The translations under genes were made by a program, and so were the position numbers. Under the pieces are notes generated by a model that had not been told where the DNA came from, searched no databases, and saw only the letters and a program-made list of their open reading frames with translations. Shown here piece by piece: positions 10,796 to 20,258 of a DNA stretch of 41,708 nucleotides (its first letter is position 1; every line of letters begins with the position of its first letter). The stretch comes from CAZCBN01 sp964496975 (lineage in GTDB: Bacteria > Planctomycetota > Phycisphaerae > Phycisphaerales > UBA1924), in NCBI GenBank assembly GCA_964496975.1, contig CAZCBN010000013.1, positions 1 through 41,708 of the forward strand. Reading direction: 5' to 3'.

Positions 10796-10921
10796 AGCGT
10801 TCAACCGGCCCGGCACAGCCCGCGCTCTCTTGGTTGTTCGGGGATCCACTCCACTTTTTTCTCGCGTTCCAAGGTCAACCCGCGTCATCCCCCTGCGTCC
10901 ACTCTCGCGAGGAGGCCGCGT

Positions 10922-12502
10922 ATGACCGCACTCGCACATCTCGCGTCAGATACCGACCCGTTGCTCGATGATCTTTCCGCCGTCCGCCGCTTCGCCCGCA
11001 CGGGGGACCCCCGAGCCTTTGAGGTGCTGGTGCACCGCTACCAGGGCATGGTGCTGGCGACGTGTCGGCGGGCCCTGATCGGGGCCGACGCGGCCGTCGA
11101 GGCCGAGGACGCGGCCCAGGAGACCTTCCTCAGGCTTGCGAAGAACGCCGGGCAGGTGCGGAACAACATCGCGGCGTGGCTGCACGCGTGCGCCGTGCGC
11201 ACGAGCATCGACCTGCGACGCCGCCGCGAGGTGCGGGACCGGGCCGAGAAGGCGGCCGCGCCCGCATCATCGCACGAGGCGGCGACCTGGGCCGACCTGG
11301 AGCCACGGCTGGACGCGGCGCTCGCGTCGCTCCGCGAGGCCGACCGCGACCTGATCGTGCAGCGCTTCCTCGCGGGTCGCCCGCAGACGGACCTCGCGGC
11401 CGAGGCCGGCGTCACGCCCTCGGCGATTCACCGCCGCCTGGACCGGGCGCTCGACCGGCTGCGCGACGCGCTCGGCACGGCGGGGCTCGTGGTCGCGGCG
11501 GGGGCGATGCCCGTGCTGCTGGACGCCGCGGCCCCGCCACAGGTGTCGGCGACGCTCACGGCCTCGCTGATGAAGACGGGGCTCGTCTCGATGAAGCCGG
11601 CGGCGTCGGCCGCCGCGGCGTGGCTTGTGCCCGCTGCTGTCGCCGCCGTGGGGATCGCCGCCGTCGCCGTGCCGCTGGCGCTGATGGGCGGGCCCGGGAG
11701 GGCCGGCGGCCCCGGGGCGCGTGCCGCCGCTGCAAGCGTGGTGCCCGCCGCCGAGCGGCCCAAGGGGCGCTTCGCACTCTCCGCCATCGCCGCGGCCCAC
11801 GCGCCGAGCGTCTCCATGACGAGCGACGGCGCCCGCCTGCGCTTCACCTGGCACGAGGCCGGCCCCGCGGGGGTCGATGCGCTCGTCTTTCGCGTGGACG
11901 CGGTGAACGAGTCCGCCAAGCCGCCGACGATGCGGCTGATCACCGAGCGGGCCGTGTCGCCCGAGCCAGGGCGGCCCGCGCCCTTTCAGGCGGGCCAGGC
12001 CCTCGACGTCGTGTACGAAATAGACGGCGACTTCCTGACGATGAACCCCGCCCGCGCCCGCGGTGAGCCCGAGCACGACATGTCCTTCGAGGCCTTCCGC
12101 TGGAAGGACGCGCCGCTCCCCGCCGTCGTCCCCGCGGCGAACGCGCCGGCCCCGTTCCTCGCCGGCCGCTGGGCCGACTGGAACCAGCTCACGCTCCAGT
12201 TCCGCGGCGACGACATCGTGATCACCGCGGGCGACGGCACGTGGGTCATGTACCGCTTCACCGTGCTGGAGTGGACGCCCGACCCCACCGGGCCGACACG
12301 CATCCGCGCCATCTGCGCCGACAGCGGCAACGGCATCGCCGTCGGCAAGCGGGCCGCCCTGCTGCTCGACACGCGGGGCGAGGCCGTGCGGCTCGCCTTC
12401 AACGAGTTCGCCGGCCCGGCCGTCGGCCAGTTCCCCCGCGGCTTTGAGCCCGACGCGGCCGCCATGACCCTCGTCATGACGTGGAAGAAGGTGGCGCCAT
12501 GA
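10922..12502 (+). CDS. ECF sigma factor fused to transmembrane helix and extracytoplasmic domain
   Basis: Start ATG 10922 with GAGGAGG upstream; 526 residues. Sigma region 2 spans about 22-100 (FEVLVHRYQGMVLATCRR, EDAAQETFLRLAKNA, IAAWLHACAVRTSIDLRRRR). Region 4 spans about 130-183 (LDAALASLREADRDLIVQRF, then TDLAAEAGVTPSAIHRRLDR). A hydrophobic helix at about 233-256 follows, then an Ala-rich linker and an exported beta-rich domain. Its end (LAGRWADWNQLTLQFRGDDI and VRLAFNEFAGP) resembles the planctomycete TIGR03067 repeat by eye. Such one-piece membrane-tethered sigma factors are known in Planctomycetes and may be released by signal-driven proteolysis (inference). The stop overlaps the start of the prepilin-like gene, implying joint expression. 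Confidence 0.88.
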   Translation: MTALAHLASDTDPLLDDLSAVRRFARTGDPRAFEVLVHRYQGMVLATCRRALIGADAAVEAEDAAQETFLRLAKNAGQVRNNIAAWLHACAVRTSIDLRRRREVRDRAEKAAAPASSHEAATWADLEPRLDAALASLREADRDLIVQRFLAGRPQTDLAAEAGVTPSAIHRRLDRALDRLRDALGTAGLVVAAGAMPVLLDAAAPPQVSATLTASLMKTGLVSMKPAASAAAAWLVPAAVAAVGIAAVAVPLALMGGPGRAGGPGARAAAASVVPAAERPKGRFALSAIAAAHAPSVSMTSDGARLRFTWHEAGPAGVDALVFRVDAVNESAKPPTMRLITERAVSPEPGRPAPFQAGQALDVVYEIDGDFLTMNPARARGEPEHDMSFEAFRWKDAPLPAVVPAANAPAPFLAGRWADWNQLTLQFRGDDIVITAGDGTWVMYRFTVLEWTPDPTGPTRIRAICADSGNGIAVGKRAALLLDTRGEAVRLAFNEFAGPAVGQFPRGFEPDAAAMTLVMTWKKVAP

Positions 12503-13371
12503 TGCCCGCTCCCTCCCAGGCCCCGGCCGCCCCGGCCCCCGCGGCCGCCCCGGCCGCACCGGCCCCAACTGCCCCGCCAGCCCCTGCGATCCGCTGCTCC
12601 AACGCGTCGCCGCGGGCGTTCACGCTTGTGGAGCTGCTCGTCGTGCTGGCCGTGGTGGCGCTGCTCATCGGCATCCTGCTGCCGGTGCTGGGTGGGGCCC
12701 GTCGCCGCGCGGCGGCCGTTGCGTGCCTGTCCAACGCGCGGCAGATCGCGACCGCCGTCACCGCCTTCGCCGACGACAACAAGGGCAAACTGCCCGAGAA
12801 CCGCGTCGCCGTGAGCGCCACCGAGCACGTCACCTGGCGGCATCTCTTCGCGCAGGACGGCCGCCTGCCGGCGGGCGACGTCTGGGCCTGCCCCGCGCAC
12901 CCGGGTGACCCGTACTCCGAGCTGGGCCAGGTCGACTGGACCACCACCTGCGTCGGCGACGTCGCCTCCAGCTACGCCCTGAACGGCCACCTTCTCTGGG
13001 CCCGCGACCGCGGACCCGAAGAGGCCGACCGCCCCATCGTCACCATCGCCAGGCCCAGCCACACCATCCTCATCACCGAGACTCGGGCCCAGTTCCCCGA
13101 CCTTCGCGTCATCGACATGACCCTCGCCTACGACGACGCCCTCGGCGGCTTCTACGGCTTCTGGCACTTCGGCGACGGCACCTACGCCTTCGCCGACGGC
13201 CACGCCGAGGCCCAGAACATCTACGACACCGGCAGCCCCGACTGCCGCTGGCACAACGGCCGCGACCTCACCCAAGACCCCAACGACCCGCAAGAGCCCG
13301 CCGAGCTCCGCATCCACGACCACCCCGACTGGCGCTACCTGCTCGACGACGTCTACACCCCCCGCCGCTAA
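12499..13371 (+). CDS. Prepilin-like (type II pseudopilin) protein
   Basis: ATG 12499 lies in an ATGA overlap with the sigma factor stop; 290 residues. FTLVELLVVLAVVALLIGIL (41-60) is the class III signal, with Phe as first mature residue and Glu at +5. The residue before the cut is Ala instead of the usual Gly, and the leader is about 40 residues and Ala/Pro-rich, far longer than normal. After the N-terminal helix comes GGARRRAAAVACLSNARQIA, typical of planctomycete DUF1559-like or H-X9-DG pseudopilins. GDGTYAFADGHAEAQ near the C-terminus fits that family. The usual substrate is prepilin peptidase PilD, not in the window. Coupling to a sigma factor is odd. Confidence 0.9.
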   Translation: MMPAPSQAPAAPAPAAAPAAPAPTAPPAPAIRCSNASPRAFTLVELLVVLAVVALLIGILLPVLGGARRRAAAVACLSNARQIATAVTAFADDNKGKLPENRVAVSATEHVTWRHLFAQDGRLPAGDVWACPAHPGDPYSELGQVDWTTTCVGDVASSYALNGHLLWARDRGPEEADRPIVTIARPSHTILITETRAQFPDLRVIDMTLAYDDALGGFYGFWHFGDGTYAFADGHAEAQNIYDTGSPDCRWHNGRDLTQDPNDPQEPAELRIHDHPDWRYLLDDVYTPRR

Positions 13372-13440
13372 CCCCCCCGCCCACAGCGGCCAACCCGCCG
13401 CCACCGCAACAAAGCCTCAACCCCTCAATGGCGGCACGTC

Positions 13441-13544
13441 TCGCTGCCTTCCTGCCGTCTTGCCGTCTTGCCTTCTTGCCTTCTTGCCTTCTTGCCTTCT
13501 TGCCTTCTTGCCTAGCTGCCTCGATGCCTCGCTGCCTCGATGCC
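13441..13544. repeat. Thirteen 8-bp tandem repeats, intergenic
   Basis: Thirteen consecutive 8-mers of the form NNNNTGCC: TCGCTGCC, GTCTTGCC and TTCTTGCC types from 13441 to 13512, then TAGCTGCC, TCGATGCC, TCGCTGCC and TCGATGCC to 13544. On the minus strand the unit is GGCA plus four variable bases (GGCATCGA, GGCAGCGA, GGCAAGAA). The same unit occurs inside mqnE at 21180-21211. It sits between two convergent genes, just past the prepilin-like gene. Confidence 0.9.
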
Positions 13545-13552
13545 TCTCCCCC

Positions 13553-13588
13553 CAAAAAAACAAAGCGGCCCGCGTTTCCGCGGGCCGC
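13553..13588 (-). terminator. Rho-independent terminator of the DUF11 lipoprotein gene
   Basis: A perfect 10-bp GC stem (13565-13574 with 13579-13588) closes a 4-nt TTTC loop. On the minus strand it is followed by CTTTGTTTTTTT. It lies about 70 bp beyond the stop of the minus-strand gene at 13660. Confidence 0.88.
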
Positions 13589-13659
13589 CGGTGGTCGTGT
13601 CGCCTTCATGGTCCGCGGGGGGTGGCCCCCGCGGTCACCGGGTCAGAGCCTCGCCGCGA

Positions 13660-15378
13660 TTAGCGGTAGAGGTTCGTCGACTCGGTCTCCGTGATGGCGG
13701 GGTTGTTGAACTTGTCGCTGGTCATCTCGACCAGGAAGCGGACGTCGGCCTCGTCGTTGGCCTTGATCGTGATCCGCCACTCGGCCTGGGCCTTGGGAGC
13801 CAGGCTGGCGAGCGGGGCGAAGGTCACGACCTGGCCGCTGACGGCGCCCGCGGTGGCGCCGGCGTTGGAGACGTGGGTCTGCTGGGCCGGGAGCGTGGCC
13901 TTGATGCGGACGTTGGTGTCCGGGGCCGAGCCCTGGTTGGTCACGCGGATGACGTAGGTGGTCTGGCTGCCGACCTCGACCGGGTCCTCAAGGTCGATGA
14001 CCTCGAGCAGGATGGCGGGGATGCCCTTGAACTCGGTCTCGCACGAGGTGCTGGCCGGCTCGGAGCAGGGGCAGGTCGCCGTGGCCGACACGCCGACGGT
14101 GCCGCCGGTGGTGTTGGTCAGGGTGATGTCCACCGTGCGGGTGCCGTTGGGCTCGATGGTGCCGAGGTTCCAGGTCACGCCGCTGCCGGTCGGGCTGCCG
14201 CCCTGGCTGGCCGACACGAACGTGCCGTTCGCGCCGTAGTTCACCGTCACGCTCGTGTTGGCGCAGGCGCCGTCACCCGAGTTGCGGATGGTGAAGGTGT
14301 AGGTCGCGTTGCGGTTGATGTACTGGTCGCCGCGGGCCTCGCACGCGATGCTGAGCTTGGGCGCGGTGATGACCGTCGTGGTCGTATTGCTGTTCGCCGT
14401 CAGGCCGCCGTCCGCCACCGCCGTCGCGGTGTTCTGGAACGAGCCCGTGCGGGTCGCCTTTACGGGCAGGTCGACCGTGCGGCTCTCGCCCGCGGCGAGC
14501 GTGCCGACGGGGATCTCGACGTTCGTCCGGCCGTCGGCGGTCGTGATGCCCGCCGGCAGGCTGTCGGTGATGCGGACGTTCTCGGCGGGGCCCGAGCCGC
14601 TGTTGGTCACGCGGAACTGCATCGTGACGGGGTCGCACAGCAGGGCGGCGGCCGTCGCGGTCTTCGTGATCTCGAGGGCCGGCTCGACGACGTTGATCGT
14701 CGCGCACAGCACGTTGTTGTAGGAGACGCTCACGCAGTCGCCGGCGGTGCCGGTCGCGCTGGCCGTGCCGCGGAGCTTGATGACGCGCGTCTCGCACGGG
14801 CCCAGGTCGCCCAGGTCCCAGTTGATGACGCCCGCGCCGCGGCTGCCCGCGGGCTCCGAGCCCGTGATCGACAGGTTGCTCGCGCTCTGCTGCGTCACGA
14901 CGACGTTCTGCAGCGTGCCGCGGGTGATGTTCGTGACGTGGTACTCAAAGCCGAACTCGGCGTTGCGACGCACCTGCACGGGCGTCACCTGGTGCAGCAT
15001 GACGGCGCTGCTCCGCACGTCGCCCGTCGGGAACGCCAGGCTCACCACGCCCATGCCCGGGCCGGCCGCGGGGCGGTAGGTGCAGTCGCCCGAGGGCAGC
15101 GGCGCGGGCGCCGGGGCCGGGGCGGGGGCCGGGGCCGCGTTGCGGCTGCCCCACCCACGCGTCCACTCGCCCGGGGGCAGCGGACGCTCGACCGGCTGGC
15201 CGAACACTTCCGGCTGCGTCTCCGCCGCCGCGATCACGGTGTCAGAGGCCGAGGCCTCCACCACCGGCTCGGCCGGCTTGCTCGCCGTTTGAGTCGTTTC
15301 ACACGCGCCGACCCCGAGGGTCAGCGAAGCCAGCAGGGCGGCCGCGCCGCTCTGCCACGTCCCGAGGTGCGATCGCAT
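13660..15378 (-). CDS. DUF11-repeat cell-surface lipoprotein
   Basis: Start ATG 15378, with GGGAG 7 nt upstream; 572 residues. The signal ends in lipobox VGAC (Cys26). A Pro-Ala run lies at about 70-82. Then come four to five immunoglobulin-like DUF11 repeats, recognised by phrases such as VTNITRGTLQNVVVTQQ, FRVTNSGSGPAENVRITDSL, TFTIRNSGDGACANTSVTV and VIRVTNQGSAPDTNVRIKAT. Several cysteine pairs are spread through the repeats (GDCVSV, ATCPCSEP, STSCETE), as in chlamydial OmcB-like Cys-rich outer-membrane proteins. A structural envelope role cross-linked by disulfides is inferred. It ends in its own terminator, so it is probably monocistronic. Confidence 0.88.
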   Translation of the reverse strand: MRSHLGTWQSGAAALLASLTLGVGACETTQTASKPAEPVVEASASDTVIAAAETQPEVFGQPVERPLPPGEWTRGWGSRNAAPAPAPAPAPAPLPSGDCTYRPAAGPGMGVVSLAFPTGDVRSSAVMLHQVTPVQVRRNAEFGFEYHVTNITRGTLQNVVVTQQSASNLSITGSEPAGSRGAGVINWDLGDLGPCETRVIKLRGTASATGTAGDCVSVSYNNVLCATINVVEPALEITKTATAAALLCDPVTMQFRVTNSGSGPAENVRITDSLPAGITTADGRTNVEIPVGTLAAGESRTVDLPVKATRTGSFQNTATAVADGGLTANSNTTTTVITAPKLSIACEARGDQYINRNATYTFTIRNSGDGACANTSVTVNYGANGTFVSASQGGSPTGSGVTWNLGTIEPNGTRTVDITLTNTTGGTVGVSATATCPCSEPASTSCETEFKGIPAILLEVIDLEDPVEVGSQTTYVIRVTNQGSAPDTNVRIKATLPAQQTHVSNAGATAGAVSGQVVTFAPLASLAPKAQAEWRITIKANDEADVRFLVEMTSDKFNNPAITETESTNLYR

Positions 15379-15902
15379 CGTGGTGCTCCCAAATCTCAAT
15401 GAAATGAACCCAACCTTCTTCCCGTCGCCCCAACGGTGACCACCGGCCACCGTCACGCGACCCTCTGCACAATCCGCGAGTCCGGCGTCTCCGCCGCGAC
15501 CGCTGCTCCGCCCCCGACCCCCGCGGGGCCCCGCGCCTCGCCCGGCCAACATTCGGCCCGCAGTCGGCCCGCAGTCGGCCCGCACTTGGCCCGCTTCGCC
15601 GCAAGCCCCGCAACCGCAAGGCCTTCGACCACTCCGCCAAACCCGGGTCCGTCCAACGAATCCGCCCGGCGAGCACGCATCGCCCGAGGCCCGTTCCCCG
15701 CCACACCCGGCGGCAACAGACCGACGCAAGGCGCCCCAACGAATCCACCGAGCCGAGGTCACTCCCCCGCGCTCACACACCAATCCACCGAAATAGGTGG
15801 GTCGAGCCCCACCGGTGGATCACCAGTTAGTGTATCGCAACATCATGGGCCGTGTCGTGATCCGAACGGTCAGAGTTTGTTGAACTGCAAAGAAAATCGG
15901 CC
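15379..15902. other. Non-coding region upstream of the DUF11 gene
   Basis: Lies between the DUF11 lipoprotein start and the rpiA stop, both on the minus strand, so it must hold the DUF11 promoter. It contains an 11-bp repeat array (15553-15594) and, at 15785-15800, a small inverted repeat CCACC-6 nt-GGTGG. From about 15780 to 15900 it is less GC-rich. No convincing -10/-35 pair was found and no coding frame looks real. Confidence 0.6.
15553..15594. repeat. 11-bp tandem repeat array A
   Basis: Units TCGGCCCGCAG (15553-15563), TCGGCCCGCAG (15564-15574) and TCGGCCCGCAC (15575-15585), then a partial TTGGCCCGC. The same TCGGCCCG core with a 3-base variable end recurs at 17030-17066. Confidence 0.88.
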
Positions 15903-16619
15903 TCAGCTCCCCACCGACGCCATCGCGCTCTCGCCCCGGACCAGCCGTTCCACCGGGCCCTCTTCCGAACCGATCAGCAGCACGTCCGCCTCGCGCAAAA
16001 ACAGCCCGTGGTCCACGACACCCGGGATCGCGGTCAACTCCGCCGCGAGCCGCTCCAGGTCCTGGTCGGCCGGCAGGCGGACGTCGACGATCAGGTTGCC
16101 GTTGTCGTTCACGAACAGCTCGCCGTTCAGGTCGCGCCGCACCACCCCGTTCAGCCCGATGTCGCGCATCGCCGCGCGGCTCGCCGTCAGGCCGAAGGCC
16201 AGCACCGCCACGCACAGCGTCGCGTTCGTGCCGATGCGCTCGCTCACCTTGGACTCGTCCACCGTATAGATCCGCCGGTCGCTCGCCCAGGCGAGCACCC
16301 GCTCCCGGGCCACGGCCCCGCGGCTGCCCTTGAGCATGCGCAGCTCGCGGTCCACCTCGTCGGCCCCGTCGATCAGCAGGTCCAGCTGCTCGACCGTGGA
16401 GAAGTCCACCGTCTTCAGCCCGCTCTCCCGCGCGACCTGCTCGATCCGGTCCGTCGCCGGCGCGACGCGAACGTCCAGCCGCTCCTCGCGCACGCGCCGG
16501 CCCAGGGCCCGCAGACCCCGCGCCGCCGTGCGGCCCGCCCCGATGCCAACGAGCATGCCGCCCTCGACAAAGGCCACCGCCGCCGCCGCCAGCGCATCAC
16601 CCGTCGCCGTGTTGCTCAC
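15903..16619 (-). CDS. rpiA: Ribose-5-phosphate isomerase A
   Basis: Interconverts ribose 5-phosphate and ribulose 5-phosphate in the pentose phosphate pathway. Start taken as GTG 16619, behind AGGGGGG; the upstream in-frame ATG at 16802 would translate simple repeats. 238 residues. VGIGAGRTAARGL (about 24-36) is the phosphate loop, IDGADEVD (83-90) supplies the two catalytic-site Asp residues, and FVNDNGNLIVDVR is the second signature. The usual KGGGGAL-REK motif reads KGSRGAVARER here, keeping the Lys97 and Glu106 positions but losing a Gly. The end VVDHGLFLREADVLLIGSE is typical. The only gene of this pathway seen here. Confidence 0.93.
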   Translation of the reverse strand: MSNTATGDALAAAAVAFVEGGMLVGIGAGRTAARGLRALGRRVREERLDVRVAPATDRIEQVARESGLKTVDFSTVEQLDLLIDGADEVDRELRMLKGSRGAVARERVLAWASDRRIYTVDESKVSERIGTNATLCVAVLAFGLTASRAAMRDIGLNGVVRRDLNGELFVNDNGNLIVDVRLPADQDLERLAAELTAIPGVVDHGLFLREADVLLIGSEEGPVERLVRGESAMASVGS

Positions 16620-16950
16620 CGACAACCCCCCTGCGCCCAAGCCGCCGTTCACAGAAACACCCACAACAGGCGGTTCCTTGGCCGAAACTCCGCCCGAACC
16701 GACCAAGCCCGAACCGACCAAGCCCGTCCCGGACGTTCCCGCCGGGCCCAGCACGCGGAGCACATCGGAGCCCCGACCTGTCCAACTGAATGCCACGCCC
16801 AACCCTTGAAGGCCGGAAACCCCCCGAGACGCCGCCCAATTCCACCCAGGAAAGGGGTGAAATCGAGGCCTTCGCCCGTCCCGCGGCCAGCCCTACCGCA
16901 GAACGGCCCACTGTAGGTCGCCCCGTCTGCCCGGGGCCGACCGGGCTGTC

Positions 16951-17006
16951 GCGACCAGGCCGGCGCGACCAGGCCGGCGCGACCAGCCCGGACCAACCAG
17001 CCCGGG
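16951..17006. repeat. 14-bp tandem repeats
   Basis: Four units: GCGACCAGGCCGGC at 16951-16964 and 16965-16978, then GCGACCAGCCCGGA (16979-16992) and CCAACCAGCCCGGG (16993-17006). The copies decay from left to right. Non-coding. Confidence 0.85.
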
Positions 17007-17029
17007 TAGACCACGCACGCCGCCCGACC

Positions 17030-17066
17030 TCGGCCCGGCGTCGGCCCGACCTCGGCCCGACCTCGG
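17030..17066. repeat. 11-bp tandem repeat array B
   Basis: TCGGCCCGGCG (17030-17040), TCGGCCCGACC (17041-17051), TCGGCCCGACC (17052-17062) and a final TCGG. It shares the TCGGCCCG core with array A at 15553. The array ends 12 bp before the ATG at 17079, so it occupies the leader of that gene. Confidence 0.88.
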
Positions 17067-17078
17067 TAGGGTGGCCGG

Positions 17079-17750
17079 ATGCAAGACGCCCCGATCGCCG
17101 AACTTGTCGTCGCCTCCGGCAATCCGAAAAAGCTCGCCGAGATCGCCGCGGTGCTGGGGCCCGCGATGCCCCGGCTCCGCCTGGTGCCGCTGCCCGACGC
17201 CGAGCGGCCGCTCGTCCGGGCCATCCCCGAGCCGGAGGAGACCGCCGACACCTTCGCCGGCAACGCGCACCTGAAAGCCGCGGCGTATGCGCAGGCCCTC
17301 GGCCGCCCGTGTCTGGCCGACGACTCGGGGCTGGTGGTCGACGCGCTGGGTGGAAACCCCGGGGTGCTCTCGGCCCGGTACGCCGCGGCGGAGTTCCCCG
17401 GCCGCTGGGCGGGCATGACCCGGGCCGAGCGGGACGCGGCGAACAACGCGCGGCTGTTGCGCGAGCTGTCGGGGGTGCCGGCGGCGGCGCGGACGGCGCG
17501 GTTTGTCTGCGCCATCTGCGTGGTGGACGCCTCGGGCCGCACGATCGCCGCCTGCGAAGGGACGTTTGAGGGCCGGATCGGCGAGCCGCCGCGGGTGCCG
17601 GCGGGGGCGCACGGCTTTGGCTACGACCCGCTGTTTCTCGCGGGGCGCGACGGCGCGCGCACAAGCGCGGAGATGGACCCCGCTGAGAAGAACGCGTTGA
17701 GCCACCGCGGCGTGGCGCTCCGCCGGCTGGCGGCCCTGCTCGCCGGATGA
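17079..17750 (+). CDS. rdgB: XTP/dITP pyrophosphatase (non-canonical purine NTPase)
   Basis: Hydrolyses dITP, XTP and ITP to the monophosphate and so keeps deaminated purines out of DNA and RNA. 223 residues of the Ham1/RdgB family: VVASGNPKKLAEI at the N-terminus, FAGNAHLKA, ADDSGLVVDAL (metal-binding Asp pair), GVLSARYA, AHGFGYDPLF and the closing NALSHRG. The region AAEFPGRWAGMTRAERDAAN carries a slightly longer loop than E. coli. Start ATG 17079; upstream is the 11-bp repeat array and no clear ribosome site. Confidence 0.95.
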   Translation: MQDAPIAELVVASGNPKKLAEIAAVLGPAMPRLRLVPLPDAERPLVRAIPEPEETADTFAGNAHLKAAAYAQALGRPCLADDSGLVVDALGGNPGVLSARYAAAEFPGRWAGMTRAERDAANNARLLRELSGVPAAARTARFVCAICVVDASGRTIAACEGTFEGRIGEPPRVPAGAHGFGYDPLFLAGRDGARTSAEMDPAEKNALSHRGVALRRLAALLAG

Positions 17751-18069
17751 GCGGAAGGATGAGCGACCGGGACGGCGCGGGGCAAAAACAACGCGACCGC
17801 CGATGGTCACCGGCGGCCGCGTGGAGGAGAGAGTGAGAACGCTTGTTCTATCGGCCCACCCGTCGCTTCACCTTGACGACTGGTGCGCCACAAGACCCGC
17901 GATACCGACGTATTCCCTACGCCGACGCCGCGGGTTGCGTTCGTGCCCCTCTCCCCGAAAGTTCTGGCCTCGCCGCTCGCACTGCCTTGTTTGAGGCGTT
18001 GCCCCGGCGCGGGCACCCATCCCGATCGGCCGCGTGGCCGACATGGGCAAGTGCTTGGCTTCGATGGAC
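17751..18069. other. Intergenic region between convergent rdgB and dnaK
   Basis: Both genes end here. It contains a minus-strand hairpin followed by a T-rich run (17784-17821) and a less GC-rich central part (about 17830-17990). A second small hairpin, TCGGCC-GCGT-GGCCGA (18026-18041), has no T-run. Short open frames on both strands show no recognisable protein. A small RNA in the dnaK trailer is possible but unsupported. Confidence 0.5.
17784..17821 (-). terminator. Probable dnaK terminator
   Basis: An 11-bp stem with one mismatch (17792-17802 with 17811-17821) closes an 8-nt loop. On the minus strand it is followed at once by TTGTTTTTG. It lies about 250 bp downstream of the dnaK stop. Confidence 0.5.
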
Positions 18070-19989
<1,920 letters not shown>

Positions 19990-20211
19990 AGGGGTTTCCT
20001 TCCGAGCGGGGCCGGGCCGATCGGGCACGCCCGCGGCGGGGGGTCGGGTGCAAAGGCTGTGCCAGTGAGACAAAGTCGCTCGGCGGGGTCGCGGGGCGGG
20101 CCAACGGCAACGCGGAGCGGCGGCAAGCGGCGGCGTCGCCGGCGGCGAGCGGGGCGGGGTGTCAAGTTGGCAGGGCTGTGTGGGCGGGGGCGGGGCGGAG
20201 GTGTGCAGAGA

Positions 20212-20229
20212 TTTCAGGAAGTACTGAAA
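20212..20229. promoter_or_regulatory. Inverted repeat upstream of mqnE
   Basis: A perfect dyad TTTCAG-GAAGTA-CTGAAA ends 29 bp before the ATG of the mqnE-type gene, in the divergent region with dnaK. It is AT-rich against its surroundings. It could be an operator overlapping a promoter; no matching regulator is known to me. Confidence 0.35.
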
Positions 20230-20258
20230 CCTGGCCGGGCGGTGGATACGCTCTGGGC

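Larger units (their letters stand above)
16620..17078. other. Divergent intergenic region packed with short tandem repeats
   Basis: Lies between the starts of rpiA (minus) and the nucleotide pyrophosphatase gene (plus), so it should hold both promoters. It has three separate arrays: two 15-bp units CCCGAACCGACCAAG (16693-16722), four 14-bp units (16951-17006) and an 11-bp array (17030-17066). Open frames across it translate to low-complexity repeats and are not credible genes. Confidence 0.7.

Noticed and set aside
13441..13544. CRISPR array
   Set aside because: The units are contiguous 8-mers without spacers, and no cas gene is present.
13428..13694. Small plus-strand proteins rich in Leu-Pro-Ser
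   Set aside because: They are translations of the 8-bp repeat array and a terminator, not genes.
19990..20258. CIRCE or heat-shock promoter upstream of dnaK
   Set aside because: No TTAGCACTC-N9-GAGTGCTAA and no good heat-shock sigma match was found.
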